DNA from: Lentisphaeria bacterium
GTDB taxonomy: Bacteria > Verrucomicrobiota > Lentisphaeria > Victivallales > Victivallaceae
Assembly (NCBI GenBank): GCA_900768515.1
Contig: CAAGDG010000039.1
Location: forward strand, 1-40,411
Direction: 5' to 3'
DNA length: 40,411 nt
In this document: piece after piece, positions 15,282 to 24,067 of the stretch
How the letters are laid out: every line of letters starts with the position of its first letter
Numbering within the stretch: position 1 is the stretch's first letter
Position numbers and translations under genes: made by a program
Notes under the pieces: generated by a model
What the model saw: only the letters and a program-made list of their open reading frames with translations
Database searches by the model: none
What the model was told of the DNA's origin: nothing

Positions 15282-17958
15282 GGAAAAAGAGCCGGAAAAG
15301 ATTGTTCCGCCGGAAGACGCGGTTCCGGCCGGGGTGGCCGAGGGCGATCCCGGCGAGGAGCCTACGCCAGAAGAGGAGGCGGCCACCGGTGCCGAGGCGG
15401 TACGCAGCCGCGGTTCCAACGATTATTTCCGGATGATGATGGACCGCAACTTCCTGGAATACGCGAGCTATGTGATCAAGGACCGGGCCATTCCGGACGT
15501 CGACGACGGCCTCAAGCCGGTGCAGCGCCGGATCCTCTGGTCGCTCTACCGGATCGATGACGGACGGACCCACAAGGCGGCCAACGTGATCGGCAACACC
15601 ATGCACTTCCATCCCCACGGGGACGCTTCGATCGGGGATGCGCTGGTGGTGCTCGCCAACAAGGAGTATTTCATCACCAAGCAGGGAAATTTCGGCAACA
15701 TTTTCACCGGAAGCCCTGCGGCGGCGCCGCGTTACATCGAGTGCAGCCTCTCGCCGATGGGGCGGGAGGTGCTGTTCAACAACGACATCACGGAATTTGT
15801 CGATTCCTATGACGGACGGAATCAGGAACCGGTGGTGCTTCCGGTCAAGATTCCCTCGCTGCTGATGCTCGGTTCGGACGGGATTGCGGTCGGCATGGCG
15901 ACGAGGATCATGCCGCACAACTTCAATGAACTGCTGCAGGCGCAGATCGCGGTGCTGCGCGGCGAATCGTTCGCGCTCTACCCGGATTTTCAGCAGGGCG
16001 GCGTCATGGATGTGCGCGAATATGCTGACGGCAACGGCAAGATCACGCTCCGGGCCAAGATTGAAATCGACGGGCGCCGGCTGGTGATCCGGGAGATTCC
16101 GGCGACGACCACCACGGAATCTCTGATCGCCTCCATTGAAAAAGCGGCGGAGAAAAACAAGATCAAGATTTCGAGCGTTACCGACTACACCGCCAACCAG
16201 GTGGAAGTGGAAGTGGTTCCTACGCGGGGTTACGATCCGGAAAAGACCTTGCAGGCGCTCTACATGTACACCGACTGTTCGGTGTCGATTTCGGTGAATC
16301 TGACCGTGATCCGGGAAAACCGGCCGGTTCAGATGAGCGTGACCGAGGTGATCGAGCGCAACACGGCAAAGCTGCTCGAATATTTGAAGCGGGAGCTGGA
16401 GATCGACCTGGGGCGTCAGGAGGATCTGTTCCATGCCAAGACGCTCGCACAGATCTTTTTTGAGAACCGGATCTACAAAAAGATCGAAGAGTGCCGTACG
16501 CAGGAGGAGGAGTACGCCGAAGTGCACGCCGGACTGGCCCCCTTCCGCGATCAGCTGCGGCGGGATGTGACCGACGAGGATATCGATCGGCTGCTGGCGC
16601 TGCCGGTGCGGCGGATCAGCCGGTTCGACATTGAGAAGAATCAGCGTGAACTGGCGGAAGTGCTCTCCAGAATGAAGGAGATCCGCCGCCGTCTCGCCCA
16701 CCTCAAACAATATGCGATCGACTATTTGCAGCAGTTGATCGACAAGTACGGGGCGGACTATCCGCGCCGGACCGAAATAGAACATTTTGAAAAGATCGAT
16801 CGCCGCGAGGCGGCGCTGAACAACATCAAAGTCGGCTGGGATCGGAAGAACGGCTATATCGGCACCGGCATCCGGAGCGATGACATGCTCGCCTGCAACG
16901 AGTTTGACCGCCTTCTGCTGGTCGAGAAGTCCGGTGGTTACAAAGTGATTGTGCTGCCTCCGGAAAAACTTTTTGTGGGTAAGCTTTACGATGTGCGCAA
17001 ATATGATTCGGAGACGGAGTTCGGCGTGATTTACCGGGAGACCAAATCCGGAAAATATTACGGAAAGCGCAGTTCCATCGGCGGATTTATTCTGGATAAG
17101 GAGTACGCGCTCTGTCCTCCCGGCTGCAAACTGGAGTTGCTGACGCCGCGTCCGGATGCGGTCTACCAGCTTTCGATGGTTGACGGTCGCGGGCGGAGCA
17201 GTTCGGTGGAACTCAATTTGATGGAACTGCCGGAACGTTCGCCGAAGGCGCGGGGCATCCTCGTCTCCGGCAAGACGGTTTCGAAGATCACCCATGTTCG
17301 CTACCTTTCCGAAGAGGAACTGGCCGCGTTCCACGCCGGCAAAAAGGTGGAAGTTCCCCCGGAACAAAATGACGGGAAAGTGGCGGAAAATGATCCGTTA
17401 CTTTCGGAACCTGCTGTAAAGAAAGAGGTTGTGGATCGACAAAAGCCGGAGGAACGAGAAGTTTCCGGTCCGGAAGCTCCGTCGGAATCCGCTGCGCCGA
17501 AAGCGGTCGAAAAGAAGAGTCCGCCGGAGGAGTCCGGGTCTGCCGCGCCGGAAACGGTCGAAAAGAAGAGTCCGCCGGAGGAGTCCGGGCCTGCCGCGCC
17601 GGAAACGGTCGAAAAGAAGAGTCCGCCGGAGGAGTCCGGGCCTGCCGCGCCGGAAACGGTCGAAGAGAAGAGTCCGTCCGCGGAACCGGAGGAGGTTCCG
17701 CCGTGGGATGAGAATGCTCCCGCCCCCTCGATCGATACGCCGGCGGCGGCTGTGTTGCGGCAGGAGAGCCTGACTCCGGAACCGCCTCCTCCGGCGGAAA
17801 ACGCGCTGGTGCTCGACGCCGAGCCGGAGAGTCGTCCGCGCCGTCCGCGTCAACGGGCGGAACGGAAGCCGGAGCCCTCCCGGAAGCCGGTCCCCCCGAA
17901 AACGGAGGATGACGAGGATGAAAACTTCGGCATTGTTCAGCCGGAGTTCGGATTTTGA
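15274..17958 (+). CDS. parC: DNA topoisomerase IV subunit A (ParC type) with repeat-bearing tail
   Basis: DNA-cutting subunit of topoisomerase IV, 894 residues. A 48-residue acidic leader precedes the breakage-reunion core ('EYASYVIKDRAIPDVDDGLK', 'HFHPHGDASI'), with catalytic Tyr154 in 'APRYIEC'. 'DGRNQEPVVLPVKIP' and 'PDFQQGGVMDV' are as in Bacteroidetes-type ParC. The beta-pinwheel region (about 530-700) is short and lacks the GyrA box QRRGGKG, which favours topoisomerase IV over gyrase. From about 705 on, the protein is disordered, Glu/Pro/Lys-rich, with a 17-residue tandem repeat (DNA 17500-17679), ending in a conserved-looking acidic 'DEDENFGIVQPEFGF'. It overlaps parE by 8 bases, consistent with equal synthesis of the two subunits. 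Confidence 0.92.
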   Translation: MSEEKEPEKIVPPEDAVPAGVAEGDPGEEPTPEEEAATGAEAVRSRGSNDYFRMMMDRNFLEYASYVIKDRAIPDVDDGLKPVQRRILWSLYRIDDGRTHKAANVIGNTMHFHPHGDASIGDALVVLANKEYFITKQGNFGNIFTGSPAAAPRYIECSLSPMGREVLFNNDITEFVDSYDGRNQEPVVLPVKIPSLLMLGSDGIAVGMATRIMPHNFNELLQAQIAVLRGESFALYPDFQQGGVMDVREYADGNGKITLRAKIEIDGRRLVIREIPATTTTESLIASIEKAAEKNKIKISSVTDYTANQVEVEVVPTRGYDPEKTLQALYMYTDCSVSISVNLTVIRENRPVQMSVTEVIERNTAKLLEYLKRELEIDLGRQEDLFHAKTLAQIFFENRIYKKIEECRTQEEEYAEVHAGLAPFRDQLRRDVTDEDIDRLLALPVRRISRFDIEKNQRELAEVLSRMKEIRRRLAHLKQYAIDYLQQLIDKYGADYPRRTEIEHFEKIDRREAALNNIKVGWDRKNGYIGTGIRSDDMLACNEFDRLLLVEKSGGYKVIVLPPEKLFVGKLYDVRKYDSETEFGVIYRETKSGKYYGKRSSIGGFILDKEYALCPPGCKLELLTPRPDAVYQLSMVDGRGRSSSVELNLMELPERSPKARGILVSGKTVSKITHVRYLSEEELAAFHAGKKVEVPPEQNDGKVAENDPLLSEPAVKKEVVDRQKPEEREVSGPEAPSESAAPKAVEKKSPPEESGSAAPETVEKKSPPEESGPAAPETVEKKSPPEESGPAAPETVEEKSPSAEPEEVPPWDENAPAPSIDTPAAAVLRQESLTPEPPPPAENALVLDAEPESRPRRPRQRAERKPEPSRKPVPPKTEDDEDENFGIVQPEFGF
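17500..17679 (+). repeat. 51-base tandem repeat in the parC tail
   Basis: Three full copies (17500-17550, 17551-17601, 17602-17652) and about half a fourth (17653-17679) encode 'ETVEKKSPPEESGPAAP' units. The copies are nearly identical in DNA, so copy number probably changes by slippage. The unit length keeps the frame. Confidence 0.9.
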
Positions 17959-18019
17959 AACGGCGGCGCCGGGCGGGAGGTTCCGTCCGCGCCGGAACGA
18001 TTGAAAAAGCGAGGACAAA

Positions 18020-18817
18020 ATGGCATTTGTGCAATGTGAATTTCATTCGGATGTTCTGGGGCGCGCCTGTTCGATGAACCTGATTCTGCCGCAGAAGTCA
18101 GCCACGCAGATCGGCATGGCCGCCTCGGGTTCGGCGGAACGGCGGGATTACCCGGTGCTCTATCTGCTGCACGGGCTCTCCGACAACCACACCATCTGGT
18201 GCCGGAGAACTTCCATTGAGCGTTATGCCGCCGATTACGAAGTGGTGGTGGTCATGCCGAATGGCGAGCGTGGTTTCTACACCGACATGGCCGAGGGGTA
18301 CCGTTACTGGACGATGCTTTCGGAGGAGCTGCCGCAGATCGTCGGAAACCTCTTCCCGATCAGCCGCCGCCGCGAGGATACTTTTGCCGCCGGTCTGTCG
18401 ATGGGAGGCTACGGCGCGCTCAAACTGGCGCTGCGCTGTCCGGACCGGTTTGCCGGTGCGGTGGCCCTGTCTCCGGTGACCGACGTGAAGAGCTGGTTTT
18501 CCGGAATTTCCCGGCCGGGGATGGAGGAGGAGTTGCGCCGGATTTTCGGTTCGGCGGAACGGATTGCTGAGAACGGAGACGACCTTTTCGCGCTGGCCGC
18601 GGCGTGTGCGGGGCGCAGTGACGCTCCCCGGCTGATGCAGGTCTGCGGCACGGAGGATTCGCTCTATCCGGAAAACATTCGTTTCCGCGACCATCTGCGG
18701 AAGATCGGTTACCCGGGTTACCGCTACCAGGAAGGCCCGGGGTCCCATAACTGGAGTTTCTGGGATTGCCACATTCAGGAAGGACTGCGTTTCCTGCTGG
18801 GAGGGGATGTGCGATGA
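18020..18817 (+). CDS. Esterase of the S-formylglutathione-hydrolase/acetyl-esterase group
   Basis: A 265-residue alpha/beta hydrolase (putative esterase family, PF00756-like). Landmarks are 'YPVLYLLHGLSDNHTIW' (oxyanion region), 'VVVVMPNGERGFYTD', the nucleophile elbow 'AAGLSMGGYGAL' (Ser about 131), a catalytic Asp in 'CGTEDSLY' and His in 'GSHNW'. The group includes acetyl-xylan and feruloyl esterases and S-formylglutathione hydrolase; no signal peptide suggests a cytoplasmic enzyme that deacetylates imported sugars. GAGGA supports the start. The stop overlaps the next gene's start (ATGA), tying it to a chromate-transporter pair with no obvious functional link. Confidence 0.88.
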   Translation: MAFVQCEFHSDVLGRACSMNLILPQKSATQIGMAASGSAERRDYPVLYLLHGLSDNHTIWCRRTSIERYAADYEVVVVMPNGERGFYTDMAEGYRYWTMLSEELPQIVGNLFPISRRREDTFAAGLSMGGYGALKLALRCPDRFAGAVALSPVTDVKSWFSGISRPGMEEELRRIFGSAERIAENGDDLFALAAACAGRSDAPRLMQVCGTEDSLYPENIRFRDHLRKIGYPGYRYQEGPGSHNWSFWDCHIQEGLRFLLGGDVR

Positions 18818-19425
18818 CGGAACCGCTTCCCGCGCCCTATCAGGAGATTCCGGCGCTGAAACGGAACTGGATTTTGTTCTGGTCCTTCATCAAGATCACC
18901 AGTCTGGTGATTGGCGGCGGTTATGCAATTATCGCCGCGGCGCAGGATGATTTCGTGACCCGCCGCAAGTGGCTGACCGAGGACGACGTGCTCGAGATGA
19001 TCACGATCACCCAGACCGTTCCGGGAATTCTGGCCTGCAACGCGGCGATCTACATCGGCTGGCGGGTCGGGGGTTACTGCGGGGCGTTCTGTGCGCTGGC
19101 CGGCTCGGTGCTTCCGTCGATGGTCATCATCATGCTGATTGCGGCCGGTGTCGACCGGATCCAGTTCCTGATAGACACGCCGGAGGTCCAGGGGGCGTTC
19201 AAGGGGATCATCGCCTGCATCGTCGGGATGGTGGTGGTCACCGCGCTGAAGATGCGGAAAAAAGCGGTCAAGGGGGTGTTCGGTTATCTGGTGGCTCTCG
19301 GCTGCTTTGCCGGACTGTGTGTTTTCGGAGTCAACCCGGCGCTGCTGATCGTCGGCGCGATCATCTGCGGACTGCTGCGGGTAGGCGTTGAAAGGTGGCG
19401 CGCCGGAAAGGAGACGCAGGCATGA
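18814..19425 (+). CDS. Chromate transporter family subunit 1
   Basis: 203 residues from the ATG that overlaps the esterase stop. It is one half-size ChrA domain (CHR superfamily): 'LFWSFIKITSLVIGGGYAII' with the conserved glycine cluster, then 'FVTRRKWLTEDDVLEMITIT' and 'QTVPGILACNAAIYIGWRVG', followed by about five membrane spans and a basic tail. Half-size ChrA proteins are encoded in pairs and act together. Chromate export is the known role of long members, while short pairs may move another oxyanion. It overlaps the second subunit by ATGA. Confidence 0.9.
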   Translation: MTEPLPAPYQEIPALKRNWILFWSFIKITSLVIGGGYAIIAAAQDDFVTRRKWLTEDDVLEMITITQTVPGILACNAAIYIGWRVGGYCGAFCALAGSVLPSMVIIMLIAAGVDRIQFLIDTPEVQGAFKGIIACIVGMVVVTALKMRKKAVKGVFGYLVALGCFAGLCVFGVNPALLIVGAIICGLLRVGVERWRAGKETQA

Positions 19426-20024
19426 ACATCGCCGCACTCTATCTGGTGTTCGCCAAGTTCGGACTGCTCTGTTTCGGCGGTGGCTACATGCTCATTCCGC
19501 TGTTGCGGGCGGAACTGGTCGGCAATGGATCCCAGTGGCCGCTGCAGCCGGAGGAGTTCGCCAGTCTGGTTTCGATCGCGCAGGCGACGCCGGGGCCGAT
19601 CGGCATCAACACGGCCACCTACGTCGGATTCACGCAGCAGGGAGTGATCGGTTCGGTGCTTGCCACGATCGGGATGGTCACTCCGGCGGTGTTGCTGGTG
19701 ATTCTGGCGATCCGGCTTCTGAAGCGCTGGGAGCAGAGTCTGCCGGTGCAGGGATTTCTGCGGGGGATGCGTCCGGCGTCGTTCGGACTGATTCTGGCGG
19801 CGGCGGTGATTTTTGCGGAGCTTTCGGTTTTCACCGGCGAAATTCCCTGGCGCGCGATCGGTCGCATGCTGATCGGCGAGGGGTGGCTGGCCGAAGGATT
19901 CGGCATGCGCTGGGTGTGTCTGGCGATCGCGGTTGCGACCGTTGCAATGATGCTCCGCACGAAGGTGTCGTTTCTCTATTTACTGCTGGTATCGGCGGTG
20001 ATCGGGGCGTTTTTCTGTCGCTGA
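19422..20024 (+). CDS. Chromate transporter family subunit 2
   Basis: 200 residues, the partner of the preceding half. The signature 'FAKFGLLCFGGGYMLIPLL' is followed by 'EEFASLVSIAQATPGPIGIN', where the ATPGPI motif is typical of the family, and by hydrophobic spans to the C terminus. The start at 19422 shares ATGA with the upstream stop. The two halves diverge clearly, which agrees with long-term pairing with opposite membrane orientation, known for paired short CHR proteins. Confidence 0.9.
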   Translation: MNIAALYLVFAKFGLLCFGGGYMLIPLLRAELVGNGSQWPLQPEEFASLVSIAQATPGPIGINTATYVGFTQQGVIGSVLATIGMVTPAVLLVILAIRLLKRWEQSLPVQGFLRGMRPASFGLILAAAVIFAELSVFTGEIPWRAIGRMLIGEGWLAEGFGMRWVCLAIAVATVAMMLRTKVSFLYLLLVSAVIGAFFCR

Positions 20025-20092
20025 ATCGAGATGATTCCGCAGAGAGCCGGTTCCGGCATGCTGCCATAAAACGATGAGGAGATGACGAGACG

Positions 20093-22240
20093 ATGAAAAG
20101 AGGGTGGATTCTTCTGCTGACGGTGGCGACTTTGGCCGTCGCCGGCTGCCGTTCGACCGCTCCGGCCCCGGAAGTTGCCGCGCCGCCGGCGGTGGAGATG
20201 GAAGAGATCGTTCTGCGCAGCGGCTGGACTCCGAGCGAAATCGAGATGGCGCTTGGCGGTTCCGATCCGATCGAGGGCTTCAATCGTTCGATGTTCGCCT
20301 GCACCGACTTTCTGATGAACTGGGTGGTCGATCCCCTGGGGCGGATCTACACCACGATTCTGCCGCGGCCGGTGATCGAGGCGGTTGACAACGCCTGCCT
20401 GAACCTGGAATATCCCGGCCGGCTGTTCAGCTGTCTGCTGCGGGCGGAATGGCGGGGGTCGTGGGACGAGACGGTCCGCTTCTTTGTCAACACCACAGTC
20501 GGAATCGGCGGGCTTTTCGATCCGGCGGCGGCGTGGTGGGATTTCTACTCGACCGAGTCCGATTTCGGACAGACCTTCGCCGCCTGGGGAATCGGTCCGG
20601 GCTGCACGCTGGTGCTGCCGCTTTCGCGTGCGATCAATGTGCGCGACACCGTCGGATCGATTTTCGACATGGCGTTCGACGCCAAGACCTACATCCCGTT
20701 TGCGGGGAGCGCCACCGCGCTGAATCGCGCCGTGGTGGCCCAGCGTTCTTACGCCCAGGTGGTCGAGGGCAGCGCCGATCCCTACAAAACCTACCGGGAA
20801 CTGATGCTGGTCCAGCGCGAACTCCAGCTGCGGATGTGGTCCTATCACCGCAAGAACGAAGCGGCGGAACTGCGCAAAAAGGCGCTGCCGCCGCCGGAAT
20901 TCGACTACAGTGTCGCCCCGAAACCGGAAGGCGTTGCCGGAAACTGGGAGGCGATTCCGGGGTACGGGGCGCAGTCTCCCTTCCTGGATACGCTCCGGGC
21001 CTCGCTGTTCCGGGCGCGGCAGGATGACGATTACTGGTATTTCCGGCTGTCGTTTTTCAACTCTGATTTTGCCAAGCGGAGCTCCTACCGCAAGATTGAA
21101 ATTGATCCGGAGCTGCCCAAACTGCGCTACAATTTCTGGGAGGCGCCGGAACCCGAAGAGAAGCTCTCCGAAGCTTTGCGGGAGAAGATGCCTCAGAAGC
21201 TGGCGCTGATTCTGCCGGGAATCGGAGGGCTTCATACCAGCGCCTCCGTGGTGGGGCTGGCCGAGCTTTTGAATCGTCAGGGGTATGCGGTGGCGGCGGT
21301 GGACAGCGTCTTCACCTGGCAGTACACGGAAAGCGGCGGGCGGAGAAATCTCCCCGGCTATCTGCCGCAGGATGCGGAAAACCTGCGCCGGGTGCTGCGG
21401 CTGGTGTTGGACGATCTGCGCGATGCCGGACTCGTGACCCGTCCGTGGACAGTTCTGACCGGTTACTCTTTCGGGGGGATCCACACGCTCAAAATCGCGG
21501 AGCTGGAGGAGAAGCAGAATACGCTCGACATCCAGCGGTTCGTCGCGATCAATCCTCCGGCCGACCTGGAGTACGCGATTCGGATGGCCGATTCGCTGGC
21601 GCTCTCCGGTTCACGCTGGACCCGCGGGGAGATGGTCGAGCACCTGGTGGAGACCGCCGGTCGGCAGATGGCGTGGATGTCGCAGAAATACCCCTTCTAC
21701 AATCCGGAAAGACCGGAACCGATTCTGGATTACCGCTCTCCGCTCGGAGAGCAGGAGGCGCGCTATCTGGTCGCACTTTCCTTCCGGATGTCTTTGCGGG
21801 AACTGCTGATGGTGGCGCACCGCCGCGGGGGAGTGCCGTTCAAGAGCGAGTCGAGCTGGTTCAACCGCAACGAACTCTACCGGGAGATCGACCAGGTCAA
21901 TTTCCGGACCTATGCCGAAAAGTTTGTGGCTCCGCAGCATCCTGAACTTCCGCTGGAGGAGCTGTACCGGAGCAGCAATCTGCGTTCGCTCACGGAGACG
22001 TTGCGCAACAACCCGAAGGTCCGGATTCTGCACAATTATGACGATTTTCTGCTTTCTCCGGACGACCGGAAGTTTCTGGACGAGACGCTCGGGCCGAAAA
22101 TCACCTGGTTCAACCGCGGCGCCCACCTCGGGAACTTTTACGTGACAACCTTCCAGCAGCGGCTGCTGGAGGAGCTTTCCGGGCCGTCGGAACCGCTGCT
22201 GAAACCCGTTCCTCCGGCCGAGGACCGGGATCCGGAATGA
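20093..22240 (+). CDS. MlaA-type lipoprotein fused to an alpha/beta serine hydrolase
   Basis: 715 residues. A lipoprotein signal ends at 'AVAGC' with Cys19 as lipid site. Residues about 57-245 are an MlaA (VacJ) domain: 'DPIEGFNRSMF', 'NWVVDPLGRIY', 'RFFVNTTVGIGGLFDPA', 'DFGQTFAAWGIGPG', 'RDTVGSIFD'. MlaA takes mislocalised phospholipid from the outer leaflet of the outer membrane. Residues about 365-690 are an unrelated hydrolase: 'LALILPGIGG', nucleophile elbow 'LTGYSFGG' (Ser459), a likely Asp at 650/651 ('HNYDDF') and His678 ('GAHLG'). Normal MlaA is about 250 residues, so two-thirds is extra. One outer-membrane protein that extracts and cleaves lipid is the simplest idea, but it is unproven. 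GAGGAG lies about 17 bases before the ATG; no Mla transport genes are near. Confidence 0.85.
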   Translation: MKRGWILLLTVATLAVAGCRSTAPAPEVAAPPAVEMEEIVLRSGWTPSEIEMALGGSDPIEGFNRSMFACTDFLMNWVVDPLGRIYTTILPRPVIEAVDNACLNLEYPGRLFSCLLRAEWRGSWDETVRFFVNTTVGIGGLFDPAAAWWDFYSTESDFGQTFAAWGIGPGCTLVLPLSRAINVRDTVGSIFDMAFDAKTYIPFAGSATALNRAVVAQRSYAQVVEGSADPYKTYRELMLVQRELQLRMWSYHRKNEAAELRKKALPPPEFDYSVAPKPEGVAGNWEAIPGYGAQSPFLDTLRASLFRARQDDDYWYFRLSFFNSDFAKRSSYRKIEIDPELPKLRYNFWEAPEPEEKLSEALREKMPQKLALILPGIGGLHTSASVVGLAELLNRQGYAVAAVDSVFTWQYTESGGRRNLPGYLPQDAENLRRVLRLVLDDLRDAGLVTRPWTVLTGYSFGGIHTLKIAELEEKQNTLDIQRFVAINPPADLEYAIRMADSLALSGSRWTRGEMVEHLVETAGRQMAWMSQKYPFYNPERPEPILDYRSPLGEQEARYLVALSFRMSLRELLMVAHRRGGVPFKSESSWFNRNELYREIDQVNFRTYAEKFVAPQHPELPLEELYRSSNLRSLTETLRNNPKVRILHNYDDFLLSPDDRKFLDETLGPKITWFNRGAHLGNFYVTTFQQRLLEELSGPSEPLLKPVPPAEDRDPE

Positions 22241-22261
22241 TTTTTCCGGAGCGCGGCGGTT

Positions 22262-23413
22262 TCAGTTCTGTGCGGATTCGATGATCTCGGCGGCCCGCAG
22301 AAACATTTCGCGCATGCGCCCGGGGTTGTAGCGGGTACGGTCGTCGCCGACCTGCATCCATTGTCCCAGCGACTGGAACTGGTAGGCGATGCGGAGCCGA
22401 TACTGTTTCGCGGTCCGCGCATACCCGGCCAGCTGGTCGAAATCCTTCCAGTCGTTCCGGGAGTGAACCACCACGGGGCGGGATATCCGCGGCATGAACT
22501 CCTCCGCTTCCAGCTGTGAAAAATGGATTCCGCGGATCGCCCGGTTCTCCATGATCAGCGGCAGCTGGTGTGCGGGATTGCCGCAGGAGTGCAGCAGGAT
22601 GCCGCCGAATTCACCGGCGATGCGTTCATAGAGCGGTTGCGTCAGCCGGAAACACTCCGGGCTGATGGTGGCCATCACATCATCGCCGACGCCGATGCCG
22701 GTTCCGGAGGGGCGGGGGGTGTAGCTCATGGCGAAGTTGAACCGGGCCTGTTCCCCGAGAATCTCCAGCTGTCGCCGGATGTACCAGATGTATCCGTCGA
22801 CCACCTTGTTCAACGCTTTCATCACCGCGGCGGGATCGTCCAGCAGAGCCAGGAAGAAGCAGCTGCTGTCGCACATGCAGCCGAAGGTTTCCAGCGGTCC
22901 CTGCGGGGTATGGATGTTGATCGGAATCCGTCCGGCGGTCTCCTCCCGGAACAGGCGGAGCGTCTCAAACACCATTTGCGCATCGCGGTGTTCTTCCTCC
23001 GGCCGGAACTCCGGCATCGCGGCGATCTCCTCCTCGGTCATCAGAAACGGAGAAGTGATGTAAAGTTCATTCTCCCGGATGCGTTCGCCGCCGAAAGCTT
23101 CTGCCAGGATGTAGGCTCCGGCGTCCAGAAACAGGACCGGAATGTAATCGTCCTCAATCTCCGCGAGCAGCAGAATGTCCTGCAATTTCAATTCCAGCAG
23201 CCGGCGTCGCTCTTCCGGGGTTTCGATGGGATAGTGCATGACGCCGTCGATGCTGCGGCCGCGGTGGAGCACTGCCGGCGGCTGTGAAAACGGCTGGTTG
23301 AAATCCCACAGGTTCCGCCATTTCCGTTCCGCGGCGGCGATGCGTTCCGGCGGGTATTTCTCCTCGATCCGGTCCAGCAGCTCTTGAATTCTTTTCCCAA
23401 AAGGATCCGGCAT
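22262..23413 (-). CDS. Uroporphyrinogen-decarboxylase-family protein
   Basis: 383 residues from the ATG at 23413, chosen for AAGGAG seven bases upstream; a longer frame exists without ribosome site. It follows the URO-D TIM-barrel plan as found in corrinoid methyltransferases and in PVC-bacteria proteins of unknown role: 'EEYPP'-like head seen as 'EEKYPPER', 'DYIPVLFLDAGAYILAEAFG', 'NIHTPQGPLETFGCMCDSS', 'GGILLHSCGNPAHQLPLIME' and 'GIHFSQLEAEEF'. It lacks the arginine-rich substrate loop of true HemE and stands apart from haem genes, so I would not call it hemE. Methyl transfer or a sugar-related role is possible. It is transcribed alone, convergent with the MlaA fusion gene. Confidence 0.8.
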   Translation of the reverse strand: MPDPFGKRIQELLDRIEEKYPPERIAAAERKWRNLWDFNQPFSQPPAVLHRGRSIDGVMHYPIETPEERRRLLELKLQDILLLAEIEDDYIPVLFLDAGAYILAEAFGGERIRENELYITSPFLMTEEEIAAMPEFRPEEEHRDAQMVFETLRLFREETAGRIPINIHTPQGPLETFGCMCDSSCFFLALLDDPAAVMKALNKVVDGYIWYIRRQLEILGEQARFNFAMSYTPRPSGTGIGVGDDVMATISPECFRLTQPLYERIAGEFGGILLHSCGNPAHQLPLIMENRAIRGIHFSQLEAEEFMPRISRPVVVHSRNDWKDFDQLAGYARTAKQYRLRIAYQFQSLGQWMQVGDDRTRYNPGRMREMFLRAAEIIESAQN

Positions 23414-23580
23414 GGGGCGCTCCTTCTGTTGATGTGCCGTTTCCTGCGATGAGGTCATAAGTTTACAATTACCGTACTCTTTGAATGTGGAAACTGCAAG
23501 TTCGGCGGAAGGATTTTCCGGGGGAATTGTGCGGAAGGAGCCGTACTTTCCGGACAGCGGGGCTTTCGCGGGCAAAAAAA

Positions 23581-23654
23581 TGGAGGCGTGGACCGGAGTC
23601 GAACCGGTCTAAACGATTTTGCAGACCGTTGCCTAACCGATTGGCTACCACGCC
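23581..23654 (-). tRNA. tRNA-Cys (GCA anticodon), CCA encoded
   Basis: Minus strand: acceptor GGCGTGG/CCACGCC, short 3-bp D stem GCC/GGC, anticodon stem ACGGT/ATCGT around CTGCAAA (GCA), T arm ACCGG/CCGGT with TTCGACT, discriminator T (the identity base of cysteine tRNAs) and encoded CCA. A T run follows. Confidence 0.96.
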
Positions 23655-23671
23655 TCGTAACGAGATAACTT

Positions 23672-23700
23672 AAAATAGCGCGAAAAGGGGGATTTGTCAA
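23672..23700 (-). promoter_or_regulatory. Promoter of tRNA-Cys
   Basis: Minus-strand consensus TTGACA (23700-23695), 17-base spacer, TATTTT (23677-23672), ending 18 bases before the tRNA. It lies just behind the end of the upstream membrane-protein gene. Confidence 0.8.
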
Positions 23701-23719
23701 ATCTCCGGGCGGCTTTTTT

Positions 23720-24067
23720 CTATTTTTTCAAATTTTCCGTCGGCTCCTCCTCCGTTTTTGAGGAGAAAACCGGCCGGTATGCGGGATTTTCGTGGTGCAG
23801 CCACTTTTCCAGTTCGGCGCGGATCGCACCCGGTTCTTCCGTCTGGAGGCAGGAGGCCAGATGATCCAGGTTTTCGCGGCACTCCTGCCGGATGACGGAG
23901 AGCTGTACTTCGCTGCCCAGCCAGAGGAACAGCGAGATCAGAAGCGCGAAGTAGTTGAACCCGAGAGAATATCGTACCCACCGCGGCTGTTTCAGCCGCA
24001 GAATGAGAACGGCCGGAAGAACCACCATCACCGCAAGGGTCAGCAGCAGATGGATCAGCGGCATCAT
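23720..24067 (-). CDS. Small membrane protein of unknown function (second of two)
   Basis: 115 residues, two hydrophobic spans (about 5-25 and 38-52) joined by a short basic loop, then a charged helix with 'IRAELEKWLHHENPAYRP'. Its start overlaps the upstream gene's stop as ATGA. The layout (two spans, a helical soluble tail with a Leu-Glu-rich segment) is the same as in the upstream protein, so the two may be diverged duplicates forming a membrane pair. I recognise no family. It is the last gene of the rpe-gcvT operon. Confidence 0.75.
   Translation of the reverse strand: MMPLIHLLLTLAVMVVLPAVLILRLKQPRWVRYSLGFNYFALLISLFLWLGSEVQLSVIRQECRENLDHLASCLQTEEPGAIRAELEKWLHHENPAYRPVFSSKTEEEPTENLKK

Noticed and set aside
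13827..17367. Long minus-strand open frames (530 and 706 residues) opposite parE and parC
   Set aside because: They mirror strongly conserved plus-strand genes, have Arg/His/Pro-rich composition and match no family; they arise from GC-rich codon use.
13440..17958. Calling the topoisomerase pair gyrase (GyrB/GyrA)
   Set aside because: The B subunit is short, no GyrA-box is seen in the A subunit, and motifs resemble Bacteroidetes-type ParE/ParC; a separate gyrase is expected elsewhere.
19976..21484. A 502-residue minus-strand frame opposite the MlaA fusion gene
   Set aside because: Composition typical of antisense to GC-rich genes; the plus strand has a signal peptide and two recognisable domains.
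22262..23413. Calling the URO-D protein HemE
   Set aside because: The N-terminal arginine loop of HemE is missing and the context has no haem genes; related methyltransferase-like proteins are common.
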